Origin: Panonychus citri
Taxonomy: Eukaryota > Arthropoda > Arachnida > Trombidiformes > Tetranychidae
Direction: 5' to 3'
Assembly (NCBI RefSeq): GCF_014898815.1
Contig: NW_026515539.1
Location: 1,860,001 to 1,924,000, forward strand
DNA length: 64,000 nucleotides
The notes below the pieces were generated by a model. The model searched no databases, was not told the DNA's origin, and worked only from the letters and a program-made list of their open reading frames with translations. Positions 1 through 14,354 of this stretch are shown in pieces. How positions within the stretch are numbered: position 1 is the first letter of the stretch; each line of letters starts with the position of its first letter. The translations under genes and the position numbers were made by a program.

Positions 1-6
1 AATTAC

Positions 7-3000
7 CTGATCCTTAGGACTTAAACCAGCAGCCGCCATGTAGGTTGAACTGATTGTTTTAATTTTTTCAATTGAACGGAATCGATCCTCATCAAGAAGC
101 TTCATTAACAAATTAAAGATTAGACAATTAACCAATTAACTTAATCATTCATAATTGTAACAATTTACCTGATCAAAGTCAAATATAATCTCATTTAGTA
201 ATCGTATACACTCAAGACCATTGTTAATATCTTCAGAGTAAAAGTTGGCAAAATTTGGTATGGAAGCAAATAGAACTGAACAACAAGCATATGATTGAGA
301 ATACAATTCCTGTAGATGAGTTTGGAAAAGTTAATTATAAGCAATTAATCAGGACAATTCCATGAGATACTTACATCTGAAGTTCTGTCATGAGTTAGAA
401 AATAAGTAGCTACATGATCAGGTAGAATATTTTTCAGCAATTGGGTATTGTAGTGTCTCAATTCCCTCATATCTTGAAGCTCTTTTTGAGCTTGTAATTT
501 CCATAGGAAATCCAATCTCGAAGTTCTTTCGATCTGAATTGAAAATAATAGACAAGTTATCAATTAACTTTCGTTTCGTTATAAACACTCATCTGAATCT
601 TACCAATCGACAATGGTAGATGACCACAAAGAAGTACAAAATAATCAATATCAACGGTCTAGTTCTGAAAGATGTGAAAAATTATGGTAATCAGAACAAT
701 TATTCAATCGTAAATCAATCAAAAATTATTGAGAAAAACAAATGAATCAAAATTTAAACTAGAAATTTATATTTTTTCCATGAAAAGTTTATCGAGGTAA
801 CTGAGTTCTATCCAATATTCATCGTTCATCTGATCGTTTTTACTTATTTCATGTAAATATTATTTGATATTGTATAATATCAATTTTTACTCAATTGTTT
901 ATACTTTTGATTAAATACTCAGAATGCTCAGAACCTATTCAAGAGTAAATAAAGTTCAGAATTGAAAAATTGGGTGTAATAAAAACAATAGAGTAACATA
1001 TGACTAGGAAATAATAATATCACCATGAAAATATTGATTCTAATTTATTCAATAGTTTGATTCCAAACTTTTTTCGTATTCTTTTATAAATATCTTTTCA
1101 TTCATTTTCCTGAATCATTCCCAGAAGCAATTGGTGAAAATTCAGTTATCCATATTTTTCACCGTTCCGATTATATTCTCGACCAAGTTTTCTCTTTGTA
1201 TTCATGAAGATTTGTTTCTTTTTTTTTGATTGTTTGTTTATTCCAAGTTCAGATAGGGGTTGAAATTCTGATGAAGCAAAATGAATCTGAATTTATTCCT
1301 CATTTCCTGTGAGTTTCTCAAAGTATGTACATAAAATGAACTCTAATGAACAAGAGACCGAACTTTTTTCTCTTTCGTTGTAACGGTATTTTCCATTGAG
1401 AATTACAATGATGATAAAAGACTATTTGAGTTCCGGTGATTTTATCATGAACTCAGTTTTGTAATCTTTTTCGTCAATGGAAAAGTTTTTTCATTTGCTT
1501 TTTTATATGAGAAAAGTTTTCAGTCAGAACTTTTTATTTACTTTTTAGAGAAAATTTTACTTCTGATTTGTGTATTCTTGCCCATGAAGATCATTGGAGC
1601 TTATTCTGACAAAGAAAATGTTCAAATTATGCTTGGAACTTTTAAATAGAATTTTTTTATTCTTTTCTTCAAAAGATTTAATTCAAATTATGATACACAT
1701 GAATTTCAAGTTCGTTTTCATTCAACCGGATGTTGGTCAAGCTTCTGTGAATCAATTAACGGACCGGAAACATAATGGCAACAATTAGCTAATCGCTAAG
1801 ACATGAAATATATGAAATGAAATCATGTGAATCTTCAAAAAGGATCAGAAAAGTTCAATAATTACATGAAAAGCCTTATCATCATGTATCTTAACTTTAT
1901 GATTAATGAATTACTATTAAGATGAAAGGATAAATTAATAAATAACATGATAAAAACTTGAGATAAACTTTTTTTTCTTGTTTCAGGCTTAATTTTGATT
2001 CATCAATAAAGAATTGAATTGCTAATCCGTTATAATGACAGTTTATTATTAATGATATAATTGAATATTTAACTTACTCATCTCTTGGAATGGATGGAAT
2101 ATGATTGAGTAAAAATATAACCATCATGATATAAGCAGAGGTCATGGTGAATAGTATGATGAATTTCAGGGTATAAGGAAGTTTAAGAAATGCTGTTGAA
2201 GCGACCATAGTTAATAGCCAAGAGTAAATGAAGTACTGAGAATGAAAATTTAAGAAAAGTTGATCAATTATTAAAAATAATTCCATTCCAACAAAGATTA
2301 GATCAGAACTCTGGTGAGAAACATTAATTAGCTTGAAATTATCACGAACAAACCTCTCGATAAACATAACATTGACTTGAAAGACCAGGGGACCAGGGCG
2401 AAGATGGAGAAGATGAATTTTCAGTTGAATTGATGCTAAGATGATAATCCATTGAATCACAGAATAACTGAGAAAATTCAAGTTCCATAACATGTGAGAT
2501 AATTGAAAAAGAAGAAGAAAAAATAAAAAAAGTTCAATTGTTATTCAAATGTTCATGGGGAGTGAAATAAATTGAAAATCACCTCGAACCATGAGAAAAG
2601 TATATTAACAGTTATGATAATAACTCTTAGCAATAAATGCTTCCAATAGGTATTAGTTTTCACTCTTACAGGATAAAAGAGATTGAAATCTTTAAGATTC
2701 TGAACATTTTGTAAATTCTGAAATTCTTAACAATTGAATATTTTGATTCCTTTTTTTATCATTGTAATTTATAACAAAAAAGGAAAGCAAATTATTATGT
2801 GTTGGTATTCAAAATTCAGGACTCATCATGATAGATGACATTGTTCATTGCTGAACTTTGCGTTCAATTGTAGACATAATTGAGATTGTTGGTAAACCAT
2901 TTATACAATTAAACTAATAGTCTGATTACATTGTGAGCGTTAATTTATTTACAGGTCACAATAGATTGAGTTGACTTGGAGAATATACTTAATTATGGGT

Positions 3001-3663
3001 CGAGTTAATTGTTGTGAGTTTAATTGGACTTACGATTGTTGATGAAGTCGCTAAAAAAATGATTATAATTAACAAGCAGCTTAAGAAATTACAAAATAAT
3101 CGAGACTCATCCAGGGAATGTGAAAGTTTCTGAAAGGATTTACAACACCAATCAAACTCAGATGATAAGGTAATTGCCAACGATAATCCCATGATAAGTG
3201 AACCAATTATGAATAAGGTAACAAGAATTAAAGATCTAATTATGATAATAATTAAGTAATGATAATAATCAGGTTTAATTATTTGAAGAGATAAATAGGG
3301 AAAGAGAAAAGTGAAGAAAAAAAAAAGTTGTTACAAATTAATTAATATGAAGATTTGATCAATCAAACAGCGTTTAAGTTGATTGCTGGAATGATTAAGT
3401 AAACATTATCTTGTTATGATTACATGATAATGCGATAAATAATCAATTGATTGTAACAATTAACGATTTACCTTGAAAATATAATAAGTTGAGAGCCACA
3501 AAGTAGAAGCCATATCACAGCAATACAAAGCATATTGGACCTGAATACACTGTCTTTCGTTTGATGAAACTATCGATAACCACCATGGAACAAAAAAGAA
3601 ATGAAGAAAAAAGTTCTTTTAGTTTTATATGTACTTATATCATTCGAAAAAGTTCAATTATAA

Positions 3664-3698
<35 letters not shown>

Positions 3699-6600
3699 CT
3701 GACGATTCTAAGACTTTTCTTTCACCTATTAATAAATGAGCTTCAGAATTCCGAGTCGACTTATTATCATTATTGTTATTTTATTCTTCACCTATTTTTT
3801 TTTGTATTAAAAGAATACGATTTAGAATAATAATTCAAGTTCTTTATTAAATAATAATCATAATGATAAGTTAATTAGTAAATAATAATATTAATTTCTT
3901 CAGAATCTATTCAGAACTTTTCTCTTCTTTAATAACTTCATTGTGCAAGAAACTATTATTAATAGGAGACTTTATTAATATCATAGTTATTTCCTGAATT
4001 ATTCTGATAATTAAGATAATGATGTTAACAATCATGACAGTTATGATAACAATCTATTAATTGTTTAGAGAAAAAAATAAAATAAAAAAATGAACGTGCT
4101 AACTGAGTAAAGTTGTGAAAGATCAATAAGTAACTGATTAATTGGATTGTATTATCTTGACAATTAATTATCTCTCATTAATTTTGTCAATCAAAGTATC
4201 ACCTCTTAAAGTTTAGAGGGTAACAAATTAATAACAATTAATTATTAGCAACAATTAAATTTTCCTAAGTACATTAAACTGATTTCAAGTGATTTCATTT
4301 ATTGATAATGATACTAATATATTAATATTGTTATCATGACAATAATGGTTATAACAATCTCAGAATTGTCAACAACATAAATTAACTTTTTATCCATTAA
4401 TTCATTATGATTGAATCAGAGTGAAAATAGAAAGTTAATCTCAACCTTGATTGTTACCTGTTAAAGTGGTTACTCGATTGTTTTATTTGGTTGATTGTTG
4501 AGTTATTAATGAGAAAAGGTAAAGTCAACAATCAAGAAGTGTAAGGTCAGGGAATCAAATTGTTATTACATAGTAAACACATTTAACCAAAGGCTTTTTT
4601 CAAATATCTAAATTGTTTCAATTGTCTCAATTGGATATCAAAGGTTAGAATCTGGTGATGAAAATTGATAAGATATTTATTAGGATTCTTGGTGATTCTG
4701 AGAGGATTAAGTTAATGACAATCAGATAGAGAAATGATTGCTACAGGTAATGATGAAATCGGTGATAAGCTACATGGTGTTTAAAGGTTATTTGATTGTT
4801 TTCAGTTAATGGTTTGGGTTATTTATTGGATTACTCTGATTAATTTGAGATTCTAGTGAAATTTTGATATTTTTTTCCAGCGTTTTCATGACTTACTTTT
4901 GTTTCCATGTCCGAGTTTTTAAATGACAATGTAAACCATTTAACATTGTCTTTAATCATCTTCTTGTTTGATTCAATTTCAATTGAATGGTCAATAAGTT
5001 CATCTACTTGTTGACTGACCGTTAATCTTATTTCAGCTTTAAGTTTCTTTGGTTTTTCATCAACGTAATCATCATCGTCATCATCTTTCCGGTGACTTTC
5101 AGAGTCGCATATTCCCATGGGTCCTGTAATTTTATCCATTTCCATTGATCCATCAATTGAATTGATTGAAATAATCATTTTATTTGAACTTTTACCTGAA
5201 CTTTTGCCACTTTTTCGAGCCTTTGATAAACCTTTTGCATTGACCTTATTTAAGTTTCGAGCAATCTTGGTGGCCGAATCAATCTCGAATGGATCATCAT
5301 CAAGAGAGTATCTTAAATCATTAAACTGACCAAATTGATAGTAATGGTCAGAGGGAAAATTTTGATGGAAAAGAACACGAAAAAACGAAGCAAATTGATA
5401 ATAATAAGATCAATTATCTTTCTCTGAGACTTATGATGAAAAATGACGAGAAAATGATGAAGATAAATTATATTTACATTGCCGAAGGGTATTTCTGGAG
5501 TCCATTCAACGGTTCCATCATCTTCACCACTTTGTGAACTTAATGAACTAAAGATACGTTTGCTTTCATCTGTAGATGAAATTGAATTCAGTGGTTCAGA
5601 GCCTAAGGTATTAACTGAACATTTACCATTTCTTTTGGGTGGATTACAGTTATCAGGGAAAACTGAGGTAGAATCTTGACTTAGACTTCGATCCTTGAAT
5701 GAACAGATAACACCATGAGATGAATACACCTTAAGAATCGAATGAAGAAAGAAAAAAGAAAAAAATAATAAATCAAATAGGTAAAGAGAACAACAAATTT
5801 TCCTCAATAATCTCATATAACAAGAAAGAATCAGACAAAGTTGAAAAGTTCTGAAAGGTTATATCTAAAATTCCAACATGATAATAACCCATGAAACATG
5901 ATAGAAAAAAGTAAACAAAATAATTTACCCTTTTCATGTTTGTTGGTTCAGTTCGTTTGATCAGAAATGTTTCAATCTCATGATTCCTCAGGTAATTGTC
6001 CCTTGATTGTCCATCGCCAGGTTCAACTTCATACGAATCACCAAGATAATTTAAAGTTGCTTTTGAAATATGAACTCGGCTGATTAAAAAAAAAGAAACA
6101 ATTAAATCAATTACATGTATAAAAGTGAATCATATTGACCAAGATAAAATTACATGAAAAAATATTCATACCCTGCAAGTCCACCCGATTCCATGTGATT
6201 GGCCAGGGTAACATCATTTGACCATACATCGAACTGCCACTTTCGCAGACCCAAAACACCACATAAAACTGCTCCCGAATGAATACCTATCCTCATGTTT
6301 AGATCGAATTCCGTCTTTTTTCGAACTCGTCTGAAAGATTAGAATGATAGATCAACATTTTGGCATCAAATCTCGAACTAAAATTGACTTACTTGATCGC
6401 TTGGATCATATGTAGACCCATTTCAACGCAACATTGAGCGTGATCTTGTCGAGGATCAGGAAGACCAGAGACACAATAATAACAATCACCTAATAATTTA
6501 ATTCGAAGACAATGATTCTCGGCAGCCAGTTTATCGAAGCGGGCAAATAGATCATTCAAAAGACGGACCAATTCTTGAGCTGAACATCTCGATGCCAGAG

Positions 6601-9600
6601 CAGTGAATCCTTGAATATCAGCAAATAAAATACTATGAAAAATGAAAAATCACAAGTTATTACCAAAAAAAGGTCATGAGAATCATAAGAAATTTAAAAC
6701 TTTATCACATTTATAATAACATTTTTCTCAATTGCAGTGAAAAAGTTAGAAATTATTCAGAACGTAACCATGGTAACCAGAATAAGAGATGAAATATTTA
6801 CAGATCATCATTCTGACTATGATTAAACTTTATTTGTTAGAGAGGACAAGATGAATTCAAATATTAGTTAGACATGGGGAATGTGAAAAAAAGAGATATA
6901 TAAATAAATCAACATGATAAATGATGAAAAGAATTCAATGTTTGGTGAAAATTTTGTTTCTCTCAAATAATAACGATGGAGATGAAACTTTCTGATTACA
7001 GAATTCAGATTATTTCCATCTTCATCTTTTCTACGGTTTGATAAGATGATACATCATGATAATGTTAATTTCTCATCAACATTAAGAATCATCTGAATGA
7101 ACTTACCTGACATCTTTATAACAGTGAATATAAATCTTATGAAATTGAGCTGATAACAGTTTCCTGTGATCTTCCTCTTCAGCGATATCTTTAATTATCT
7201 CTAAAGCCACAAAACGAGGTAAAAGAGAGAGTAACAGTTTCTCCTGGAGAATCATCATGAAAATTATCATGATAATCGAGATGTGGGAAGAGATAAATAT
7301 AATAGAAAGAGATAAGGAAGAAAAAAAGATTTAGAAATTAATCAGAGATGCAAATGAGCCTGAAAATAATAATATTAGGAATTGAAACGATAACAATCAT
7401 TAAGAGAAAAATTCTTGAAATGTTAATCATGATCATCATGATTTAATTACAACAGTTAACCATAACTTTGATCCTATTAAATGTATTCAATGTCAATTAG
7501 TGATTTTCATTATCATGTTAATTCAATTAATTAAAGCATTTTCTTCAGATTATATTATCTTATATGTAATGAAATAAAACTCATCATATGAAATCATTAT
7601 CATCTCTTTATAATTTCATGGAAATGTTTCAGTTTAATTATCAGGGTGAATTCAGTAAGTTTCTGAATGTCATGTGACCTTATTAACAGTAGTTGCTCAT
7701 AATTTACGATGAAAACTCAAAGTTTCTGTGGAATTATGAATTTGGTGGTTATTATCATGATAGACAAAATGATTCATCATGAATAAAGTTATGGGAGGAT
7801 TGGTAATGAGTAAGTTCAGTTCAGTTATTAAAAGTTAAATAATCTCAATATACTTTTAGCTCATTTCATTAATGAGTTAGTTTCAAATTGTCACCATTTC
7901 ATCATGAACTTCAACAAGTTTCAAGTTTAATGAGACAAATGATTAAGGAGAAGAGGGAACTTATCATTACGTGCTCATGATGGTGATCACTTTTTATCAC
8001 CAGAATTAAACTTGAAAATTGTATGAGATTTTCTCGATAATTAAATACACTAATTAATTGAGTTGAAGTTGAATCAGGAGTGAATTTGAAAACTTCAGCA
8101 CTTTTTTATGCAAGAACAGGATAACTTCATGATAATCATGATAATCATGATACGAAAAAAAACTCAATGACGTTTATTAATTTGAACAAATTTTCTTTCC
8201 CATGGTAAAAGTTCTGTGTGTATCTGAATATATATAAGTTTCAAACAATAGCAAAAAAGGGAAACTATTATTATAATAAACTCGAGTTGACACCTCATGT
8301 AACTTTTAATAACTTTAATATTCGAAATTTTTTCCATACTCGAAATTAGAAAGTTCTAACAAGAAAGTTTAGTAATGGGCTAAAAGTTTTACTTCTTTGT
8401 TGAAACTAATGAACAAATCGGAGATTGTTAGAACGTTGTTAATATTGCATTTAACAGATTCGACAAATTTCAGATAATATCAACTTTCAAAATTTCATTA
8501 GTGTCGCATTTTTTTCAGATCAGAATCACAGTTTTGAGTCCATTGTAAATGTCATTTGTAAGATATTGAATTTTGATTTAAATCCTACTGAAAATCTTTC
8601 ATTCAGTAAAACTATCATACATGTAAAATTTGACGTTACACTCATATAAACGTAAATAATTGACATTAACATTTAATATGCTCTTTTATAAACTATTAAT
8701 ACCTTCAAATGATTTTGAAACACGTTATTTCACCGCTGGCATAGATCTTTCAATAGGACGATTGAGTATTTCTCATATTGTTCAAGCTTCCTTCAAGACT
8801 CATAGTTACCGAAAAAATCGAAGAAAAAATCGGTAAGAAATAAGAAAAGTAGCCGAATTGCCCTGTAATTTCATACATTTCTAAATTATCACGAGTTCTT
8901 CGTAGGAAATTTCGTTTTAATGATTATTGGAACTCTCTTCTTTTACTGAGAATCCAAATTCGGTTTATTTGTAAGGATTGAGAAATAAGTTCTTACCTGT
9001 TTACCATTTTCTCGCTCGATTTTGTATCTTGTTTCAATGGATCGACGAGTCTCAAGAAAAGCATTTCTCTGGGCACAATCAGTCAAATATTTGGTATATA
9101 AACTGACAAAGTTGATGCATAAATATATCAATATATTTGCAGTTAACTAAAGGAGACAGAACCAGGAAAAGGAAACAGGGCAAGAGAAAGGAAAAAAACA
9201 TCAATCAAAATTAATGCCATTGGATTATCACCAGGCGATGAAAAAGATATTAATCAGATTTAAAAGTATTCTTGATGAATAACAATGAACGAAGGATCAA
9301 GTTTGAATATTTCATTTTCCATGAAATCATCAGGGTGAAAACATTGAGATGATTTAGTAACAGTTAAGATCCCAATAAGACTTTAAAACTGATCAATCAG
9401 AAAGAGACATTGGAGTCTAAATGTCAATGATAATGACAAATATAATTGAGAGTTCAAACGAAATTAAAAAATTCAATTCTGTTGTATTTCGATGACATGA
9501 ATTTCATGTGTAATCTTTTTCTATTATGTCTTTTTCTAGGTGAAAACCAGAGATGAGGATGAGTTGATGTTCCAATGATGTGGAAGACAAAGATGTAACT

Positions 9601-12600
9601 TTGACAAAATTTTTCGAAAAGAAAAGTTCTTATAATATATTCTACAGTGTGTAAAACTCGTACACATGTAATCTCATGATGAAATCAGGGTATTAAAAGA
9701 CAGAATCTATGTCCATTATCATGGGCTTAGATTAAATGATAAAAAGTAGAAAATATTGTCTTGGAAAGTTGAACTATCATCAGATGACATCTAGACATTG
9801 GAAATACATGAGAAAATGGAAAAATGAAAATATGATGATCGTCAAGATGAATTCTGGACTCAAATTCATGTCAAATATCATTGAACATCATGTAAGCAAC
9901 AGGAGGACTAATCAGAATTGTCACCAATAGAAAGGCTTCAAAAATCAAAAGCTTCAAGTGAAAAGAGGACAAAAACAAAATGATAACCTTGACTATCATG
10001 TACTCAGTATATTTCATGGTAGTGAATCTTTGGTAAATTCAGTTGTCCAGATATAATGATGAAAATAACTTCGGCAAGACAAAACTCGGTGTAAGGAAAA
10101 AAAATATCGCAAAAGAAAATCAATTATTAACTTTACCATTTCAATTCTGATTCTGGTGACATATTTTTTTCCAGGCTTCTTATCCCCTTTGAAACTTACA
10201 CTCTGACAATTTCAATATTTATCTTTATCATGTAATGATAATAATCATGTTATCAAACTTAATTATCTCAAGCTTTCTGGTCTCATCTGATTCAATATCA
10301 TGTATAACCTAAGGGTTTATATTAGTATTAATATATATTTGTTGTGTCCATCATAACTGTGTTATCATTGTTTGACCCTACTAAATATTGGATCAAGATG
10401 AATACCCTTCTTATCATGAATTTCTGATCATTTTACTTGGTTAAGTATCTCATGTTTTTATTATCATGGAATCAGATGGAATATATTCAATTGGTCGATT
10501 GATCGATAAACAGTTGTTGAGAAAATACAACATATAAGTTCTGAAATTGATTCTTAGAACTAAAAATAATATCGCAAGAAAAATAGAAACTATCGTATTC
10601 TTTTCTTTTTCAGTGAAATTCTGTGGTTCATATCTCCTGGATTCTCAATACTCTTATTCTAAATCCATGTAGGTGTCATAAAATGTTAACATTTCATTGG
10701 TATTCATAGAACAATAATGATAATGATAACTTGCGATATTTGATATCGTTCTAACTCTTGATTGATAGTTTCGAGTTTTTATATTTCATGAAGGTCAATG
10801 AATAAATAGAAAAAATCATGATAAAAGTATCATTTGTAACTCAATTTTGAGAAAATTTCTGATCAAAAGATAACATACTTAAAGTTAATTGAATAAACGA
10901 ATCAAGAAAATTCTGATTTCAATTATCTCAGAGCTGTTCATAAATATATTACGATTTCCTCTCTTTAAAGTTATTAAATTTAATGAACTGTGGCCTTGAA
11001 ACGCTTATCATGATTATGAACTTGAATTCCCTGTTGACATTTAATATCGATACGAATCATTAACTTTTTGATCATTAGAATGGTGAAAATCATCAAAATG
11101 CTGAGCAAATCATTGAACAAAAAAGATAATATTTTGTACCAGGTAAGTGAGACAATCAACTACAAACCATTGAACAATCAAAAAATGAAGATTGTTTTTT
11201 GTAAACTAAATTAGATTATGTCATCAAATTGTGTGAGATTTTTACAAATCAAACAGTTTGATTGATTGATTTGTTGTGCAAGCAATTGAATTTAATGGTA
11301 ACTCTCACCTTTCTACTAAATGTTGAAGGTGATTCTTGACTATCAAAAATGAAAGTGAGGCACATAAATATTATATCAAATATGGAGGTCATTAGGCCAC
11401 AGAGGACACACCAACGAAGGGGTAACGGCATCATGGCAAAAGTAACAAAAACAATGAACACGGTGGGCCAAACAATCCCACCTTTAGGTAAGTGTAACCT
11501 ATTGAAATCTTCATCAAATTGGAAGCCAAGTAAAGCTAAAGTTAAGATGAAGAAAAAAAAATTGAACAAATGAAACATTAATAAAAGTAATACAATTTCA
11601 ATCAGTTGATTTGAACAAATTCAATGAGGAATAGAAAATTTTTATTCCAATTAAAAATAGCAAGTTAATCAGATATTGAGATAAACTTTGAATTTTTTCA
11701 TGATTAATTTAATGGCGTCGCATTGAAACTTTCACCCCATGTAAATGAGTTGAAACAATAATCCAGCATTTCTACAAAAACAAGATCACTATAACCTCTT
11801 GAGATTTACAGGGAGGATGAAAGAAAAGAGAGATTGTAATGATGAAAAATTGGGTGAATATGAAGATGAATGAATCAAGATAAAAAAGATGATGATAAGT
11901 TCTTTGTATTGTTTTGAATATTGAAAAGGTTTTCTTTTTTTCTATCAGATAGTATTAGGTTCAACTGTAGAGAAATAGGTTATACAGGGCTATTCAACTC
12001 TATTTATGCACGTTTCCAGTTATAACTCAAGAACCTTTCGCCCTACAACAATCAAACTTCGTAAATAGATACTTTTGAACATTGGTGAACCTCCAGTGAA
12101 AAATTTCAAGGTCACTGAAGCTATTTCTCAGAGGAACTTATTTAGAGGTCATTGGAAGTTTTTTTTGGGAAAAAGATCATAAAACTACCCATGTTTACAT
12201 TACATGTTGCTCGAAGTTCTCCAATGTTCAATAGTATCTATTTACGAAGTTCGATTGTTGTAGGGCGAAAGGTTCTTGGGTTATAATTGAAAACGCGCGT
12301 AAAATAAAGTTGAATACCCTGTATATTGGAAGAAAGAAAAAGTGAAGAAAAAGTTTCGATTTAAAGTTACGGGTACACGAGGGGAAACAGAATTTACATT
12401 GTACATGATCATCACCAGAATTTTCAGCGAAATATTCCAAAAATAAAGTAAGAAAAGGAGAGAGAGTGAGAGATAAATATACAACTCTGAATACGAAAAA
12501 AACTTCAAGGTTCCAAAGTATTTGAGTGAGAACAAAGTGAACAGAATTTGAAAATCCCTTTGTAAAAAAAACGAAATCTACTGGGAGTGAGAATACAAAT

Positions 12601-14354
12601 AAATATAAATAAACGTCACAACATAAGAAAATGTTATATTATTAAGAGAAAACAATAATAATAAACAGGATAGAAAATCATGCTAATGAAAAACAGTTTC
12701 AATCTAATGATCATCGATTCATTTATCATCATTCTCATGTATTAGGATGATCAAAGTCAGAAATTAACTAACAATCAACAGTAATTAAACTAAGAAAATC
12801 TTAGAGAGTAATTTAACAATAAAATTAAGATTACTAGAAAACTATTAGAAAAATTAAAAACTTCAGGTCAAAATGATGAAATGGCCTCAAATTATTTTAT
12901 CGTCGATGCTAGAAATGAATAATGATTTCAATATTTAAAATTGAAAATAAAATTCGATATTTTACTTTGATAAGTGAAACAATTAATAATCTATTAAGGA
13001 GAATTAAATTCAATTTGGTCTTAGCAAAATTGAAATTTATGAAATGAAATTTTTACCATTGAGTATGGAAAATTTCATGATCTCGTGATGAATTTTCATA
13101 GAAAAAGACAAATTTAATAATTGTGATTAATTAATTGTTGAAATTTCACTAAAAAATAATTTATTCAATAAAAATATTGAAATCATCATACTGTAATAAT
13201 TTGAACCATTTCATCATACAATTGTCAATTCAATTTTATTAGACTTCTCTAATATACGTGTTGATAATCAATTTCTGATCATCCTAATAAATATAACTAA
13301 AAAAAGGCTTAAATTTTTGTCTCAATTCTACTAATGACATTACAGAACGATAATCAACTCTAAACTTACCTTCCAAGTTAAATGTTGCCAATGTAAATGC
13401 AGCAGCAATATGAAGATAATTGTTTGCACAGTAATTCCAACAGGTAATGAATATAATGATTAGACAATTGTTCAATAGCCATGGAAGTGCATATAAAGGT
13501 CCAAAGGCAGAATCAGTATTGGTAAAGTTGGAATACTCATTGAGAGGAGGTGGTGAGGAAGTGATTGAAGATGATATTGATGAGGATCTTATTGATTTTA
13601 GGTTAATTGTGAGGAAAGATATTTTCAATATTATATCAATTAGATTGACAATCACCAGTGATTTTTGCCTCTGCCTTTGGGAATACTTTTGATATCCGCT
13701 TTCAAGATGGTCATCATTGAATTCATTGGACAACTTGGGTAAATGGACACCAACAAAATCACTTGACCCCGAGGCGAAATAAAGTGTCCGTTGGGATGGA
13801 TTATGATTACGGTATGAAGAGTTAACTGTTGATTGTTGATCTCCATCGATTTGATTAATTGAACTACCTGAGACCGGTGAACATGGATTAGAGGTTGTGG
13901 TTGTTGTATTGTTTTCTATTGAATTGTTTCTTCTAGTTGATCCTCTTAATCCAATTTGCCAAGTTCGCTTACGACGAAAGTAAAACGCTGTCGATGTCAA
14001 TGATGACCTTAACCTGGAACCTCGACTAATCTTACCTTCACCATTCTCCTTGTCACTTGACCCTTTTTTATCACTTCTCCCTGAAGAAATCTCATGAAAA
14101 TCCGAGTCATGGTCATTCAAAGTGATTGATAAATTGTTTCTCGATGAACTTTCAATTCGACAACAATCAGATTGATTAGGTGAATCTTCAGTGTTCACAT
14201 TTTTTATCTTTATCGCTTGTCCATTGGAATCATCACTCTCAGAGGTTTGGTCAGTTTTCAAAATGAAAGTGGGTTTGGTCAAGTCTTTCAAGTTCAAACG
14301 TCCAAGTTTCCCACTGCCAAAACTTTTCAAAGCAATCTGATTGGAACATGACAT
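7..14354 (-). CDS. Ac78C: Adenylyl cyclase, Ac78C / ADCY8-like (17 exons, 3' end off the left edge)
   Basis: Membrane class III adenylyl cyclase making cAMP from ATP. Exons on the minus strand: 14354-13370, 11535-11309, 9146-8997, 7243-7107, 6632-6393, 6330-6172, 6079-5929, 5729-5478, 5325-4897, 3569-3472, 3235-3034, 2717-2583, 2235-2078, 658-604, 533-375, 309-169 and 99-7. All joins are GT-AG, phases agree, and the sum is 1257 codons without a stop. Order: long Ser-rich cytosolic N-terminus (about 1-290), first membrane block (about 290-430), C1a (about 485-680), C1b with a poly-Asp stretch, second membrane block (about 925-1125), then the start of C2a. The C1a metal-binding aspartates are D505 (LFADIQGF) and D549 (LLGDCYYC), 44 apart as in the family. 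C1 'PRQDHAQCCVEMGL' and C2 'ELYSQSYA...FASIP' favour the AC8/Ac78C branch over AC5/6; this is recalled family similarity, not a tree. The catalytic end of C2a is outside the window. ATG 14354 is the first Met of the open exon; a 5' UTR exon may exist upstream. Confidence 0.93.
3668..3696. repeat. (AG)n microsatellite
   Basis: An uninterrupted AG dinucleotide run of about 14 units in the cyclase intron between exons 9 and 10, about 100 bp from the exon 10 acceptor. Confidence 0.95.
8725..8865. mobile_element. Truncated MITE end, related to the element at 25568
   Basis: The stretch ends in GCCCTG followed by TA (8866-8867). Read inwards from that end it shows the ACCGATTTTT and TGAGTCT blocks that also occur in the right arm of the MITE at 25568-25867. 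I found no matching left terminus, so this looks like a 5'-truncated or decayed copy inside cyclase intron 3. The left boundary is approximate. Confidence 0.5.
11985..12321. mobile_element. 337-bp palindromic MITE (TA-flanked) in cyclase intron 1
   Basis: Non-autonomous element beginning CAGGGCTATTCAACT and ending AGTTGAATACCCTG, flanked by TA at 11983-11984 and 12322-12323. The inverted arms (about 11985-12085 and 12221-12321) match at close to 90% by eye and are separated by about 135 bp of unrelated sequence. There is no transposase ORF; open frames here are chance readings of the arms. The TA flank and CAGGG terminus fit a Tc1/mariner-type MITE. It lies in the intron between cyclase exons 1 and 2 and does not touch their splice sites. 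Confidence 0.88.

Noticed and set aside
4461..4500. Small extra cyclase exon between exons 9 and 10 ending in a GTAAC donor
   Set aside because: Not needed: extending exon 10 upstream to the TAG acceptor at 3570-3571 supplies the expected FHQTKDSVFRSNM reading in phase.
5117..5679. Plus-strand open frames opposite cyclase exons 8 and 9
   Set aside because: They are antisense shadows of exons whose minus-strand reading matches the adenylyl cyclase C1b region.
12228..12535. Two minus-strand frames
   Set aside because: They begin in the right arm of the MITE and run into flanking AT-rich intron; no conservation.
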